A stretch of 40,304 nucleotides of DNA from Desulfatibacillum sp. (GTDB lineage Bacteria > Desulfobacterota > Desulfobacteria > Desulfobacterales > Desulfatibacillaceae), in assembly GCA_016342355.1 (NCBI GenBank), contig JAEINP010000044.1:1-40304 (forward strand), given 5' to 3'. Below the pieces are notes generated by a model. That model did no database searches. It was given only the letters and a program-made list of their open reading frames with translations, and was not told the DNA's origin. A program made the position numbers and the translations under genes. This document shows, piece by piece, positions 8,029 to 16,235 of this stretch (positions are counted from its first letter, which is position 1; every line of letters starts with the position of its first letter).

Positions 8029-8847
8029 ATGAAAGATCTCCATGGAAAACAGGCCTATATCACAGGGGGCTCCAGCGGCATCGGCCTGGAAACCGCCCGG
8101 CAACTGGCGGCCAAGGGTTGCCACATCACCCTTTTTGCCCGGGACTCCCAAAAGCTGGAAAAGGCCCGGCAGCTCATCCTCAATTTCCGCAAGGCCCAGG
8201 CCCAGAAGGTGGAAATCTTCCCCATGGACGTGACCAACCCCCAGGGCGTGGAAGATGCCATAAAAGCTGCTGTGGAAGCCGCGGGGCCGCCGGACATTGT
8301 CATCGCCAACGCAGGCCAGGGCCACGGGGATTATTTTGAAAACACCACTTACGCCATCTTTGATAGAGTTCTTCAAACCAATGTGTACGGCGTCCGTAAC
8401 GTGGTGGCTTCCTCGCTTCCCTATTTGCAGGAAAAACAAGGGCATGTGGTGATTGTGGCCTCCCTGGGGGGCATGGCGGCCATGCCGGGATACACGGCTT
8501 ACGGAACCTCCAAGTTTGCTGCGGTGGGCTTTGCAAAATGCCTGCGACCCGAGTTAAAAACCAAGGGCATAGGCCTTACCCTGGTTTGCCCGCCCGAGGT
8601 TCCCACCCCCATGGTGGACGAGGAAATCCAGACCCTGCCCAAGGAATTCCGGGCTGTAAAGCTCATGGCCGGAATCCAGTCTGTGGAGCAGGTTTCCCGC
8701 ACCATTGTCCGGGGCATTGAGAAAAACCGGTTTGTGGTCATTCCGGGATTTTTGGCCAAGGCCTCTTACGCCCTGGTCAAGTTCCTGCCTGGTCTGCTTA
8801 GTAACTGGGTTACTGATCTGATGGTCCGACAACACTCAAAAAGTTAA
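8029..8847 (+). CDS. Short-chain dehydrogenase, 3-ketodihydrosphingosine reductase-like
   Basis: The protein has 272 residues. The cofactor motif TGGSSGIG lies at 13-19 with preceding strand QAYI. ITLFARD places Arg at 38 after the second strand, favouring NADP(H). NAG is at 94-96. The catalytic triad is S145, Y158, K162 (YGTSK). The segment after the active site, VCPPEVPTPMVDEE, matches the YPPDTDTP region that characterises 3-ketodihydrosphingosine reductases. A hydrophobic C-terminal tail (about 240-260) could contact the membrane. The gene starts 12 bases after the GRE stop and ends at a strong terminator, so it is the last gene of the operon. It probably processes the carbonyl product or makes the hydroxylated substrate of the GRE. 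Sphingoid specificity is a resemblance, not proven. Confidence 0.85.
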   Translation: MKDLHGKQAYITGGSSGIGLETARQLAAKGCHITLFARDSQKLEKARQLILNFRKAQAQKVEIFPMDVTNPQGVEDAIKAAVEAAGPPDIVIANAGQGHGDYFENTTYAIFDRVLQTNVYGVRNVVASSLPYLQEKQGHVVIVASLGGMAAMPGYTAYGTSKFAAVGFAKCLRPELKTKGIGLTLVCPPEVPTPMVDEEIQTLPKEFRAVKLMAGIQSVEQVSRTIVRGIEKNRFVVIPGFLAKASYALVKFLPGLLSNWVTDLMVRQHSKS

Positions 8848-8873
8848 CAAACCATCCCAAAGCAATCAAAAAA

Positions 8874-8915
8874 GGCGGACAGGTTAAATCGCCTGTCCGC
8901 CCTTTCCCTTTTTTT
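8874..8915. terminator. Bidirectional rho-independent terminator
   Basis: A perfect 10-bp stem GGCGGACAGG / CCTGTCCGCC (8874-8883, 8892-8901) has an 8-nt loop. It is followed on the plus strand by CTTTCCCTTTTTTT and on the minus strand by TTTTTT. It ends both the glycyl radical operon and the converging phospholipase gene. Confidence 0.92.
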
Positions 8916-8944
8916 CAATCCTGCCGTCGCAACTGAAAAACCAA

Positions 8945-10225
8945 TCAGCGCACCATGGCGAAGCCAATGCGGACGGCCTCGGTCCGTTCCTTGTAGTTCA
9001 GCAGGCTTTCAGCCAGGGCATTGACGTACTGGACCTGAAGGCAAAGGTTCAGGTGCTTCCAGATCAGATTGTGGAGAGGGTATGTAAGGTCAGCTTGTAT
9101 CGACGCCCCTTCATCCGCACAACTGAAGTTGGCGCCCAGGACCAGGGAATCCGCCTTGCCCATTTTTACATCCAGGTTAAAATAACCCCGGTAGCTGGCC
9201 AGGTCCGGGTTGGTTTCGTCCTCGTTATTGATGTAAGTCCAGATTTTGCTTGAGACGCTAAAACCCAGCTTGGTCCGCTTATGATAGGCCACAAAGCCCG
9301 GTCGCATATACAGGAAGTTGGTGCTCCGGGAGAATTCCCCGTCCCTGCCGTTGGACTCGTGCTGGAAACCGGTTTGCAGGAATAGCCCGTGCATCCATGC
9401 AGGCCGGGTTTTCAGGTTGCCCGAGGTGTAAAAGAATTCCGGCTTGTAGCTGGTGTCCTTAAAGGGCGCGGACTCCGACTCCAGGTCCCAGAACGAGGTC
9501 TGGGTGTAGGCGAAATGCAGGCCTGCAATCCAGGGATGTTTTTTCACGAATTCCTCTTCCGGCTTAAAAAAACGGTACCGGAAACTGAACTGAAACTTGC
9601 TGTCCTTCGGGTCCGCTCCCGCCAGGAAATACATGGGCTCGTACGGCGCCAGGTTGGTGAGATAAGGTTGGTACAGGGCGAAAAGGCTTTCCACGGAAAT
9701 ATTTTCATCAGACGCCTCTTCCTCCCCTGAAACATCGCCTTGTTCCAGCTCTGCTTTTGGCAAGTTGGCTGAAAACAGTTTCGCCGTATCGGGCAGGCTT
9801 TTTTCCACTAAAAACATGACCGGAGCTGCTTTGAAACCCTCCACAGCCAGGGTGGTCACTCCCATCAGGTCCTGGGGAATGTCCACGGAGTACTTTAACT
9901 TTATGTACCCTTTTCCCGGAATGGGGACTGTACTGTTTTCCAAAGGATCATCCAGCTTGGCTTGCAGGGTCTTGGCCTTCGGCCAGTCGCCCAGGCGGAC
10001 TTCCAGAACCGGGAAGATTTCCAGAGAGGCCTCATTATCCCCCGGATTATGGACATACACTTCAAATTGAGTGGCTGTTCCTGAGGCCGCCCCGCCCTTG
10101 GGCGGGGTGATTACAAAATCCAGGTTCTGGGCGGAAGTCCCTCCCCATGCGGGACTGGTGACGCAAAGCAAGGCGATCGCAAAAAAAGCCAACCTGACCA
10201 AGGATATCTTTTTCATTTTCATCAT
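8945..10225 (-). CDS. pldA: Outer-membrane phospholipase A (OmpLA/PldA family) with extra N-terminal domain
   Basis: The protein has 426 residues. A signal peptide ends near SPAWGG (residues 24-29). The C-terminal half carries the OmpLA signature: YTQTSFWDLES near 240-250, then QHESNGRDG with catalytic H289 and S291, and SRSTNFLYMRP with N303. It should hydrolyse phospholipids in the outer leaflet of the outer membrane as a calcium-dependent dimer. E. coli PldA is about 290 residues. Here about 150 extra residues (30-180) precede the barrel and read as a beta-sandwich-like domain (VITPPKGG, FEVYVHNPGDN, GYIKLKYSVDIP) plus an acidic linker. The last residues (FAMVR) do not end in the classic aromatic but are strand-like. 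The gene ends against a shared terminator. Confidence 0.92.
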   Translation of the reverse strand: MMKMKKISLVRLAFFAIALLCVTSPAWGGTSAQNLDFVITPPKGGAASGTATQFEVYVHNPGDNEASLEIFPVLEVRLGDWPKAKTLQAKLDDPLENSTVPIPGKGYIKLKYSVDIPQDLMGVTTLAVEGFKAAPVMFLVEKSLPDTAKLFSANLPKAELEQGDVSGEEEASDENISVESLFALYQPYLTNLAPYEPMYFLAGADPKDSKFQFSFRYRFFKPEEEFVKKHPWIAGLHFAYTQTSFWDLESESAPFKDTSYKPEFFYTSGNLKTRPAWMHGLFLQTGFQHESNGRDGEFSRSTNFLYMRPGFVAYHKRTKLGFSVSSKIWTYINNEDETNPDLASYRGYFNLDVKMGKADSLVLGANFSCADEGASIQADLTYPLHNLIWKHLNLCLQVQYVNALAESLLNYKERTEAVRIGFAMVR

Positions 10226-10420
10226 GTCATCTCTTGAATGGGAGAATAATCGGGGAGTTTGCCCCCCACAAAGAACGTTTGATTCATGTTATCATGACCC
10301 GAACATAGATTCAAGCCCCTATAATACCAGGGAATTTATGGGCGCTGGTTTTCAGTGTGGTCGGTTTCCTGATGTTTTAGGTTACTTATTCGGATGTGAC
10401 GGATGGGATTTGGAGATGTC

Positions 10421-11542
10421 TTATTCCCCGAGTAGGCGGCGGTATAGGGCCAGGAGCTTCGCCTCCTGGGTTTCCCAGCAGTATTTTGACTTGAAAAGGC
10501 GCTTGCCGTTGGCGCCCATTTCCCTGCAAAGTGCAGGGTTTTGCAACAGATTATCAATGGCTTCGGCGATTGCTTGGGGATCGGTGGGATCCACGGCCAG
10601 GCCGGTGTTTTCCTTTACGAGGTCGTCCTTCCACAAGGAAAAATCGGAAGCAATTATGGGCAGGCCCGCAGACATGTACTCGTACAGTTTATTGGGGGAT
10701 GTGTCTTCGTACCCGTGTATGGGTTGGAGGCACATGAAGCCTATGGCTGCGTTGTGCACATGTTCGTACACGGTTTTGAGATCCACCATGCCCAAAAAAT
10801 CCACTTTGTCCTTATAGGCGGGGAGTTTTCTGATGGCCCGGGTTTCCGGAGTATGGATCTCCTGACCCACGATAGTAAGGCGGACGCCCGGTGTTTTGAC
10901 CAGTTCCAGGGCCTGGACTATCTGGTAGGCGCCGATGTGGTCCCGCAATCCGCCGGTGTACACCAGCTTTGTTTTGCCATCATAGCTTTGGGGGATATGA
11001 GAAAAGGCATCGGCCATGTCCTGGAGAGCATAGTTTTCCACCGTCACGGTTTTTTTGGCGGGGAACCTGGCTGCGAGCCTGGAACCCAGGCTGGTGACAA
11101 TGGCGTCAATGGCAAAGATCGCCAGATGTTCCATGGCGCCCACGGCCTTGGCGGCAGGCTTTCTCATTGGCGCGGGAATCCAAGCCTTACCTGCGACCTT
11201 GTCCGGGTAGTTTTCATGGGCGTCGTAGACCACCTTGGCGCCGGTGACGATTTTCAGAAAAATGCCCACGGGCATGAGTTCGGGATCGTGAAAATGGTAC
11301 AGGTCCGCCTTGAGAGCCAAGGCTTTGGTGAGGACATCCCGAACGCCCCGGGTCATACGAACAGCCCGGCCCGGGCATGGGCGAACAGGAACCAGGGTGA
11401 CACCCTCGTGAACTCCGCCTGACTCGGCCTGGGCCACCAGGGAGACCTTGTACCCGGCCCTGACCAAGGACCGGCATTCCTTCATAAAAATCCGGGTATC
11501 AAAGGGCCGGTGCACGGAGGTGAGGTGGACCACATGCTTCAT
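10421..11542 (-). CDS. Glycosyltransferase family 4 (GT-B)
   Basis: The protein has 373 residues. The N-terminal MKHVVHLTSVHRPFDTRIFMKEC is the acceptor-domain start of GT4 enzymes that have a D-x-R-I-F motif near residues 15-19. LYHFHDPELMPVG lies near 101-113 and VVYDAHENYPD near 124-134. The donor domain has LVYTGGLRDHIG near 215 and the EX7E-like region SPNKLYEYMSAGLPIIASD near 290-308. It probably adds a sugar to a surface polysaccharide or lipid. It has no membrane segment. It is followed on the same strand by pldA after 195 bp, so it is probably a separate transcription unit. The acceptor is unknown. Confidence 0.87.
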   Translation of the reverse strand: MKHVVHLTSVHRPFDTRIFMKECRSLVRAGYKVSLVAQAESGGVHEGVTLVPVRPCPGRAVRMTRGVRDVLTKALALKADLYHFHDPELMPVGIFLKIVTGAKVVYDAHENYPDKVAGKAWIPAPMRKPAAKAVGAMEHLAIFAIDAIVTSLGSRLAARFPAKKTVTVENYALQDMADAFSHIPQSYDGKTKLVYTGGLRDHIGAYQIVQALELVKTPGVRLTIVGQEIHTPETRAIRKLPAYKDKVDFLGMVDLKTVYEHVHNAAIGFMCLQPIHGYEDTSPNKLYEYMSAGLPIIASDFSLWKDDLVKENTGLAVDPTDPQAIAEAIDNLLQNPALCREMGANGKRLFKSKYCWETQEAKLLALYRRLLGE

Positions 11543-11846
11543 GGTTTTTCCTTTTTTTTCGGAAATCAGATCGAACTAATAGGCAAGGGAGCATATCCGC
11601 GCACGGAAAATCGATAGATTCCATCAGTGCATGTAATTTTAAACACCAGAGCCGGAAGATTAGCACAACCTGTCAAGCAATGCCAGGGGCTGGTGAAGGA
11701 TCGGTCATTCAGGGAGGCAGGTGTGTAATGGTTCCGGGGGAAGGCAGACCAGGGATTTGCTATCCATATTAGTGTTAGGGATGCATTTAAAAATCCGGCC
11801 CACAAAACTCCAAAAGTGAACTCGGGAATCGGCCCCTTTGGGGGGA
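11543..11846. other. Intergenic stretch
   Basis: I see no supported gene or RNA here. A weak GGGGCC/CCCC hairpin without a T-run occurs at about 11830-11846, downstream of the HDOD gene on the minus strand. The rest should hold the glycosyltransferase end-to-start region without a recognisable promoter. Confidence 0.4.
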
Positions 11847-12848
11847 TTATTGCTGGACAGTATCCGTTGTTTTTTGGACGGATTCCGTCATCATGGATGA
11901 GATCTTTATAGTATCTTCCTGGCTCATGTTTAAAAATTCCAGGGCGCCGTCCTCAATTTTGATTTCCAGTTCATCCATAGAAAATTCCAGGCTGCAATTG
12001 AAAGCCAGAGAATCGGCAATGTGGAGGGCGTATGCCAGGTGGTCTCCATTGGACCGGGAGGGATAATGGTGAAAGCGAATGGCATTGGTCATATTTTCCG
12101 GCATTTTCCAGGCTTTGCAGACCTCTCCGGCGATTTCGCAATGGTCAAATCCCAGGATGGCTTTTTCGGCTTCCAGGAAGCTGAGGCCCCTTTCCCCCAT
12201 AAGACGGCGAAACATGCCGGATCGTTCCGCCACATAGGGTTCCAAGGCCAGTTTTCCGGCGTCGTGAGTGAGTCCTGCTGCAAAGGCGTCTTCGGCCAGG
12301 TGAGGTCTTACCCTGCCGGTGATGATGCGGGCGCCAAAGGCGACCAGCAGGGAATGGCGCCACAGCTCTCCGGGGTCCATGCCATAGCCTGGCATGGTTT
12401 TATCCAGGAGTTGGGAGGTGGAGGCCATGGTGAGGATCTCCGACAGGGTTTTCTGGCCCAGGACAACCGAGGCCTGCTGGATGGTGGAGACCGTGCCGGA
12501 CAGTCCGTAAAAGGGGGAGTTGGCGATTTTCAAAACCTTGGCCGCAATGGCCTGGTCCGTGATGAGTACGATGGCCAGGTCTTGGAAACTGGAGTTGGGA
12601 TTGGCCATGACCTTTCGGGCCTTGAAGATGACCTGGGGCATGGGAGGCAGATCTTTGATGCCTTTTACAATGGCTTTTTGCAGGGCTTCGCCCGTGGCGA
12701 ACTTGCTTGCTTCGTCGTCCAGGCCTGGAGGGGTGATGGTTATAAGGGTTTGGCAAACCGGGCATTTAAGGTTGACGGTTTTATCCTTGGGGAGCTTTTC
12801 GTCGGGAATATTATATTTTTTGTGGCAACCGGAACACTCTATCTTCAT
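11847..12848 (-). CDS. HDOD-domain signalling protein with N-terminal zinc ribbon
   Basis: The protein has 333 residues. An MJ0042-type zinc ribbon comes first: C5-x2-C8 and C29-x2-C32, with the typical IECSGCHKKYNIPDEKLP start. An acidic linker follows, then an HDOD domain from about 55 to 270. The marks are DLPPMPQVIFKARKVM, ITDQAIAAKVLKIANSPFYG and AGLTHDAGKLAL. HDOD proteins are non-catalytic HD relatives used in motility, stress and c-di-GMP-linked signalling. The HD pair is partly kept here (THDAGK), so loss of phosphodiesterase activity is not certain. The gene is monocistronic by appearance, and no partner kinase or response regulator adjoins it. Confidence 0.88.
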   Translation of the reverse strand: MKIECSGCHKKYNIPDEKLPKDKTVNLKCPVCQTLITITPPGLDDEASKFATGEALQKAIVKGIKDLPPMPQVIFKARKVMANPNSSFQDLAIVLITDQAIAAKVLKIANSPFYGLSGTVSTIQQASVVLGQKTLSEILTMASTSQLLDKTMPGYGMDPGELWRHSLLVAFGARIITGRVRPHLAEDAFAAGLTHDAGKLALEPYVAERSGMFRRLMGERGLSFLEAEKAILGFDHCEIAGEVCKAWKMPENMTNAIRFHHYPSRSNGDHLAYALHIADSLAFNCSLEFSMDELEIKIEDGALEFLNMSQEDTIKISSMMTESVQKTTDTVQQ

Positions 12849-13016
12849 CTCTGTATTTTCCTTCCCAGAGTCAAAAACTTGTCATTACGTGTCAACGCCC
12901 GAACACCCGAACCTGCCCCATGCGCGAATCCATTGGCCGGATCGTCCTATTTGTGCACGAGCGGCGCGCACTTTGTTCACAGAGCAAATACCCTGCCAAT
13001 TGGGCGCCCTTTGCAG

Positions 13017-13355
13017 CTAAAACAGGTATTTTCCCATAAGATTGTTCCAGAAGGCCAGGGTCCGGGAGGCCTGCCCTGTGGAATAAAGATTGTCGATCAC
13101 GGTCTCAACAAAGACCAGGACCAGGACCAGGAACAGGAGAATGAGCCATAGCATGCGCTTTTTTTCCGGGGAGCGATTGGATTCTGCCGTGGGGGTTTGC
13201 CAGGCGGGCCATGATGCAGGATGCGCGGTGGATGCGCCGGATCATGGATTCCCGGCCGGAAAGCTGGTGGGCAAGGGTTTTGATGGCGACATGGCGGTTT
13301 AAGGAGGACTGGGGCCCCTTGTAAACGGTAGCCATGCCCCCGGTTTTTCCTAAAG
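13017..13355 (-). pseudogene. Decayed Ser/Thr protein kinase remnant
   Basis: On the minus strand, just past the hydrolase stop, the frame reads GKTGGMATVYKG, LNRHVAIKTL and IRRIHRASCIMARLANP. This is a Hanks-type kinase glycine loop, the catalytic-lysine strand and the start of helix C. At a run of five G (plus strand, about 13190) the sense frame shifts. It continues as TAESNRSPEKKR followed by a membrane helix (MLWLILLFLVLVLVFVETVI) and a short tail ending at the TAG at 13017-13019. The kinase start and the whole catalytic loop and C-lobe are gone. The remnant is therefore truncated at the 5' end, internally deleted and frameshifted. Confidence 0.72.
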
Positions 13356-14243
13356 GGAGTTGGTATGCCGCCCGATTTCCCGGGCCAGATCCTTCCATGT
13401 TGAAGGAAAGGCCATGCCATGGCCCATGCCCTCAACCAAGAGGAGACGAGCCCCGGGGATGGCCTTTGCCGTGGCTTCGCCGTGGGCAGAGGGAATGAGG
13501 GTATCGGCTGTGCCGTGGACGACCAGGGCGGGCATGGTGAGTTTGGAAAGTTTCTCCAACCGATCGCCTCCCAGGGAAACGGCAAGGAACTGTCTCGCCA
13601 CTCCCAGGGGATGGAGACCCCGGTCAAACTGGTCCTCTGCCATACGGGCTTCGCATTCGGGGTCGTACAATGGACTGTTGGTTGCAAAAACCCTGAAAGA
13701 CTCCACCGTGTGTTGAATATACCCGTCCCTGTCCAGGGGGGGCGTAGCCAGGAGCTTTTCCGTGGCTTCCGGTGTTGTCCGTGGCAGGCTGGGGTCTGAA
13801 GGATTGGAAGGAGAGGATTGCATGGAAGTCAGAGTCAGAACCCTGTCCGGGTGATTGATGGCCGTGGTCTGGGCAATCATGCCACCCATGGACAGCCCGC
13901 AAATATGGGCTTTTTCCAGACCCAGGTGATCCATGAGCCCTGTGACGTCCCGGGCCATGTCCGACAAGGTGTAGGGAGGCGCCACGGTCTCTCCGGCGAA
14001 CATTTTGGCTGTGATGGCGGCCACTTCGTCTTTGCCCGCCTGGTTCCATTGGGTGGAAAGGCCAATGTCCCGGTTGTCAAAACGGATCACGTAGAGGTTC
14101 TGGTCCACCAGATCCTGGCAGAATTCTTCAGGCCACCGGACCATCTGACTTGCCAGGCCCATGATGAGGACCATGGGAGGATTTTCAGGGTTGCCGAGGG
14201 TTTGATAGTGAATGGTAATTCCGTTTGCTTGGGCGTTTGGCAT
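13350..14243 (-). CDS. Alpha/beta hydrolase (esterase-like)
   Basis: The protein has 297 residues. It has the alpha/beta hydrolase fold with nucleophile elbow GLSMGG (S118), acid D247 in HGTADTLIP and catalytic H275 in EGMGHGM. The oxyanion region is LIMGLASQM near 26-34, and RFDNRDIGLS near 54-63 is the loop seen in aclacinomycin methylesterase (RdmC)-like esterases. It has no signal peptide, so it is cytosolic. The substrate is unknown. The gene ends at 13350, where the decayed kinase remnant begins, which suggests the region was rearranged at its 3' end. A 7-bp inverted repeat (14267-14286) lies 24 bp upstream of the start. Confidence 0.87.
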   Translation of the reverse strand: MPNAQANGITIHYQTLGNPENPPMVLIMGLASQMVRWPEEFCQDLVDQNLYVIRFDNRDIGLSTQWNQAGKDEVAAITAKMFAGETVAPPYTLSDMARDVTGLMDHLGLEKAHICGLSMGGMIAQTTAINHPDRVLTLTSMQSSPSNPSDPSLPRTTPEATEKLLATPPLDRDGYIQHTVESFRVFATNSPLYDPECEARMAEDQFDRGLHPLGVARQFLAVSLGGDRLEKLSKLTMPALVVHGTADTLIPSAHGEATAKAIPGARLLLVEGMGHGMAFPSTWKDLAREIGRHTNSL

Positions 14244-14266
14244 GAGTTTCTCCGATTTTTATTTTT

Positions 14267-14286
14267 CACGAATGTATCAATTCGTG
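14267..14286. promoter_or_regulatory. Operator-like inverted repeat upstream of the hydrolase
   Basis: CACGAAT-GTATCA-ATTCGTG is a perfect 7-bp inverted repeat with a 6-bp spacer. It lies 24 bp upstream of the hydrolase start on the minus strand. It has the size of a dimeric repressor site, but no regulator gene adjoins it. Confidence 0.4.
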
Positions 14287-14531
14287 TATGATAGGAAATC
14301 GGGTCGCCCATTGTCAAGCTCCCAGTGCATAGCCTTAAGGATAGTGGCATGCCGTCAAGAGACGGAGTTTGGGCCGCCTATTGTACGAGCCAGGGGATTT
14401 GCCGGGGGTAAGGGGTAAACTCCTTTCATTCAACATAGGGATTTGTTAACAGGATAATATGTCCAGGGCCATAATCAAAACCCGGACGCAAACCTTTATT
14501 TAGCACAGCCATTTTTCAAGGAGGATACACC

Positions 14532-15329
14532 ATGAGCACAGGACCCCGTTTGCAAGGAAAAACCGCCATAATCACCGGAGCCGCCAGCGGGATAGGCGCC
14601 GCTACCGCCTTGCTTTTTGCCGAACACGGCGCATCCCTGGTTTTGGCTGATGTCACAGACGAGGCATTGGCGGCCGTGACCTCCAAGGCGTTGGAGATGG
14701 GGGGCAAGGTGGTCAGCCGGAAGACCGACGTCTCCGATGAGGAGCAGGTCAAAGCCCTGGCGGACCTTGCTGTAAACACCTTTGGACAGATAGATATTCT
14801 TTGCAATAACGCCGGGATAACCGGGGATTTTACGGACATGACTTCCGAAGACCAGGAAAACTGGAAACGGGTCCTGGGGGTGAATCTGATCGGCCCTGTT
14901 TTGCTGACCAAATATGTGGCGCCTGTTATGAAGGAGCGGTGCTGCGGCGCCATTGTTAACACGGCCTCGGTGGCGGGCATACGGGCCGGGGCGGGCTCCA
15001 ATGCATACAGCGCCAGCAAGGCGGCCCTCATAAATTTCACCCAAACCTCCGCTTGCGACCTGGGGGCTTTTAATGTGCGTGTGAACGCGGTTTGCCCCGG
15101 GCTGGTGGAAACCGGCATGACCAAAATGGTTTTCGACTATGCCCGGGAATCCGGCAAGGAAGCCAAGCTGGGAAGCCGGTGCGAGCTTCGGCGGTACGGT
15201 TTGCCCCACGAGATCGCTCACGCCATATTGTTTTTGGCCAGCGACGAAGCCAGTTATGTGACGGGCCAGTTTCTGGCGGTGGATGGCGGCAACACCGCCT
15301 CCCTTAACCTGCCGGGGATGAAGTTTTAG
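14532..15329 (+). CDS. Short-chain dehydrogenase/reductase (classical, FabG-like)
   Basis: The protein has 265 residues. TGAASGIG lies at 15-22, NNAG at 92-95, catalytic S146, Y159 and K163 (YSASK), then CPGLVETGM and the classical C-terminal YVTGQFLAVDGG. ADVTD after the second strand, with D40, favours NAD(H). AAGGAGG lies just upstream of the ATG. It is a single plus-strand gene with a large hairpin behind it. Classical SDRs of this shape oxidise hydroxyacyl, alicyclic or steroid alcohols, and nothing here fixes the substrate. It is clearly distinct from the sphingoid-reductase-like SDR of the glycyl radical operon. Confidence 0.88.
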   Translation: MSTGPRLQGKTAIITGAASGIGAATALLFAEHGASLVLADVTDEALAAVTSKALEMGGKVVSRKTDVSDEEQVKALADLAVNTFGQIDILCNNAGITGDFTDMTSEDQENWKRVLGVNLIGPVLLTKYVAPVMKERCCGAIVNTASVAGIRAGAGSNAYSASKAALINFTQTSACDLGAFNVRVNAVCPGLVETGMTKMVFDYARESGKEAKLGSRCELRRYGLPHEIAHAILFLASDEASYVTGQFLAVDGGNTASLNLPGMKF

Positions 15330-15369
15330 GTGGAATAAGGCGTTAAGGTTTTTTTGATGATGGGAGTAT

Positions 15370-15405
15370 TCCGGGCCGGGCTCGCAGCACGAAGCCCGGC
15401 CCGGA
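15370..15405. terminator. Large GC hairpin between converging genes
   Basis: A 13-bp perfect stem (CCGGGCCGGGCT / AGCCCGGCCCGG plus a T-A pair) closes a 10-nt loop. No good T-run flanks it on either strand. Its position between the ends of the plus-strand SDR and the minus-strand cNMP-binding gene supports a termination role. Confidence 0.6.
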
Positions 15406-15452
15406 TGTTTGAGCGCCCTATACCCCCTGAAAACAGGCTTTTGCCGCCCTTG

Positions 15453-15941
15453 TCATGCTTCGGCGTCAATAAAGGCCAGGGGCTGTTCCCGGTCCACGGG
15501 CAGGGGAAAATCTCCGTAACTGGAGGAGATGGATTGGTAAATGCGAATAAGCCGTGTGCCCAGGATAGCTGCCAGACGTTCGTAGATGATCATGCCGCTG
15601 GCCGGGTACTTTTCCATGGCCTCATACAGGTCTTCCCGGCTGATGGAAAGAAGGCGGGTATTGCCGACAGTGGTGGCGGTGGCCGAGTACACATCGCCCC
15701 CGGTCAGGCTGGACCAGCCTATGAACTCCCCGGGCTTTTTTACGGTATAGACCAGACGCCCTTCTTCCCCGATGGTCAGTCTTACAGTCCCCCTGATGAG
15801 AAAATAGGCGCGGCTGGCAGGATCTCCCTGCCTGAAAATCACCCGGTCCCCTTGCAGATGTTCCTTGCTAGCCACATACATGACCCGCTCCACAAAAGAT
15901 TCCTCCAGGTCCCAAAATATGGATGTCTTGTCTGATTTCAT
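15453..15941 (-). CDS. Cyclic nucleotide-binding domain protein without DNA-binding domain
   Basis: The protein has 162 residues. It is a single Crp-like beta-roll: VIFRQGDPASRAYFLIRGTV near 35-54, then KKPGEFIGWSSLTGG near 68-82 and ATTVGNTRLLSISREDL near 89-105. The phosphate-binding cassette position reads GEFIGWSSLTG and lacks the canonical R-SA pair, so cAMP binding is uncertain. There is no helix-turn-helix; the C-terminal residues form helices only. I start at 15941 because AGGAGG lies six bases upstream. An upstream frame to 16043 has no such signal. Such stand-alone domains often act as redox or nucleotide sensors for partner proteins. Confidence 0.8.
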   Translation of the reverse strand: MKSDKTSIFWDLEESFVERVMYVASKEHLQGDRVIFRQGDPASRAYFLIRGTVRLTIGEEGRLVYTVKKPGEFIGWSSLTGGDVYSATATTVGNTRLLSISREDLYEAMEKYPASGMIIYERLAAILGTRLIRIYQSISSSYGDFPLPVDREQPLAFIDAEA

Positions 15942-16235
15942 GGCGTTTCCTCCTTTTCCGAATCCGTTTATGCAAAGCAGGCGTTTTGCCTGGACGATTT
16001 TTCTATGGATTGGATCGGCTGAACCAGGGCATTGGCAGACCAATGGTGCACAGGCGGAGGAAACCGAAGGAACGGGAGCGTGAGATACGGCGCTGGAGTC
16101 ACAGGAGTGCGGGAAACCGGACGAGTTATGGTCCTATGGAAAGACCTCCTGTTTGTGGGTATGTGATTATGGGCTCACCCTAAAAATAATCCCCATTGGA
16201 GAAAAGTCAATTGGTGGAACCCTGTTAAAAGGCAC

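Noticed and set aside
10071-10817. Plus-strand frame across the pldA start and the glycosyltransferase end
   Set aside because: It overlaps two real genes in antisense and has no recognisable domain.
12021-13151. 376-codon plus-strand frame opposite the HDOD gene
   Set aside because: It is rich in Gly/His/Gln as typical of GC-rich antisense; the minus strand carries zinc-ribbon and HDOD motifs.
14300-14400. Imperfect direct repeat (GGGTCGCCCATTGT and GGGCCGCCTATTGT) before the second SDR
   Set aside because: It is short, with only a dozen matching bases and no flanking symmetry, so chance is likely.
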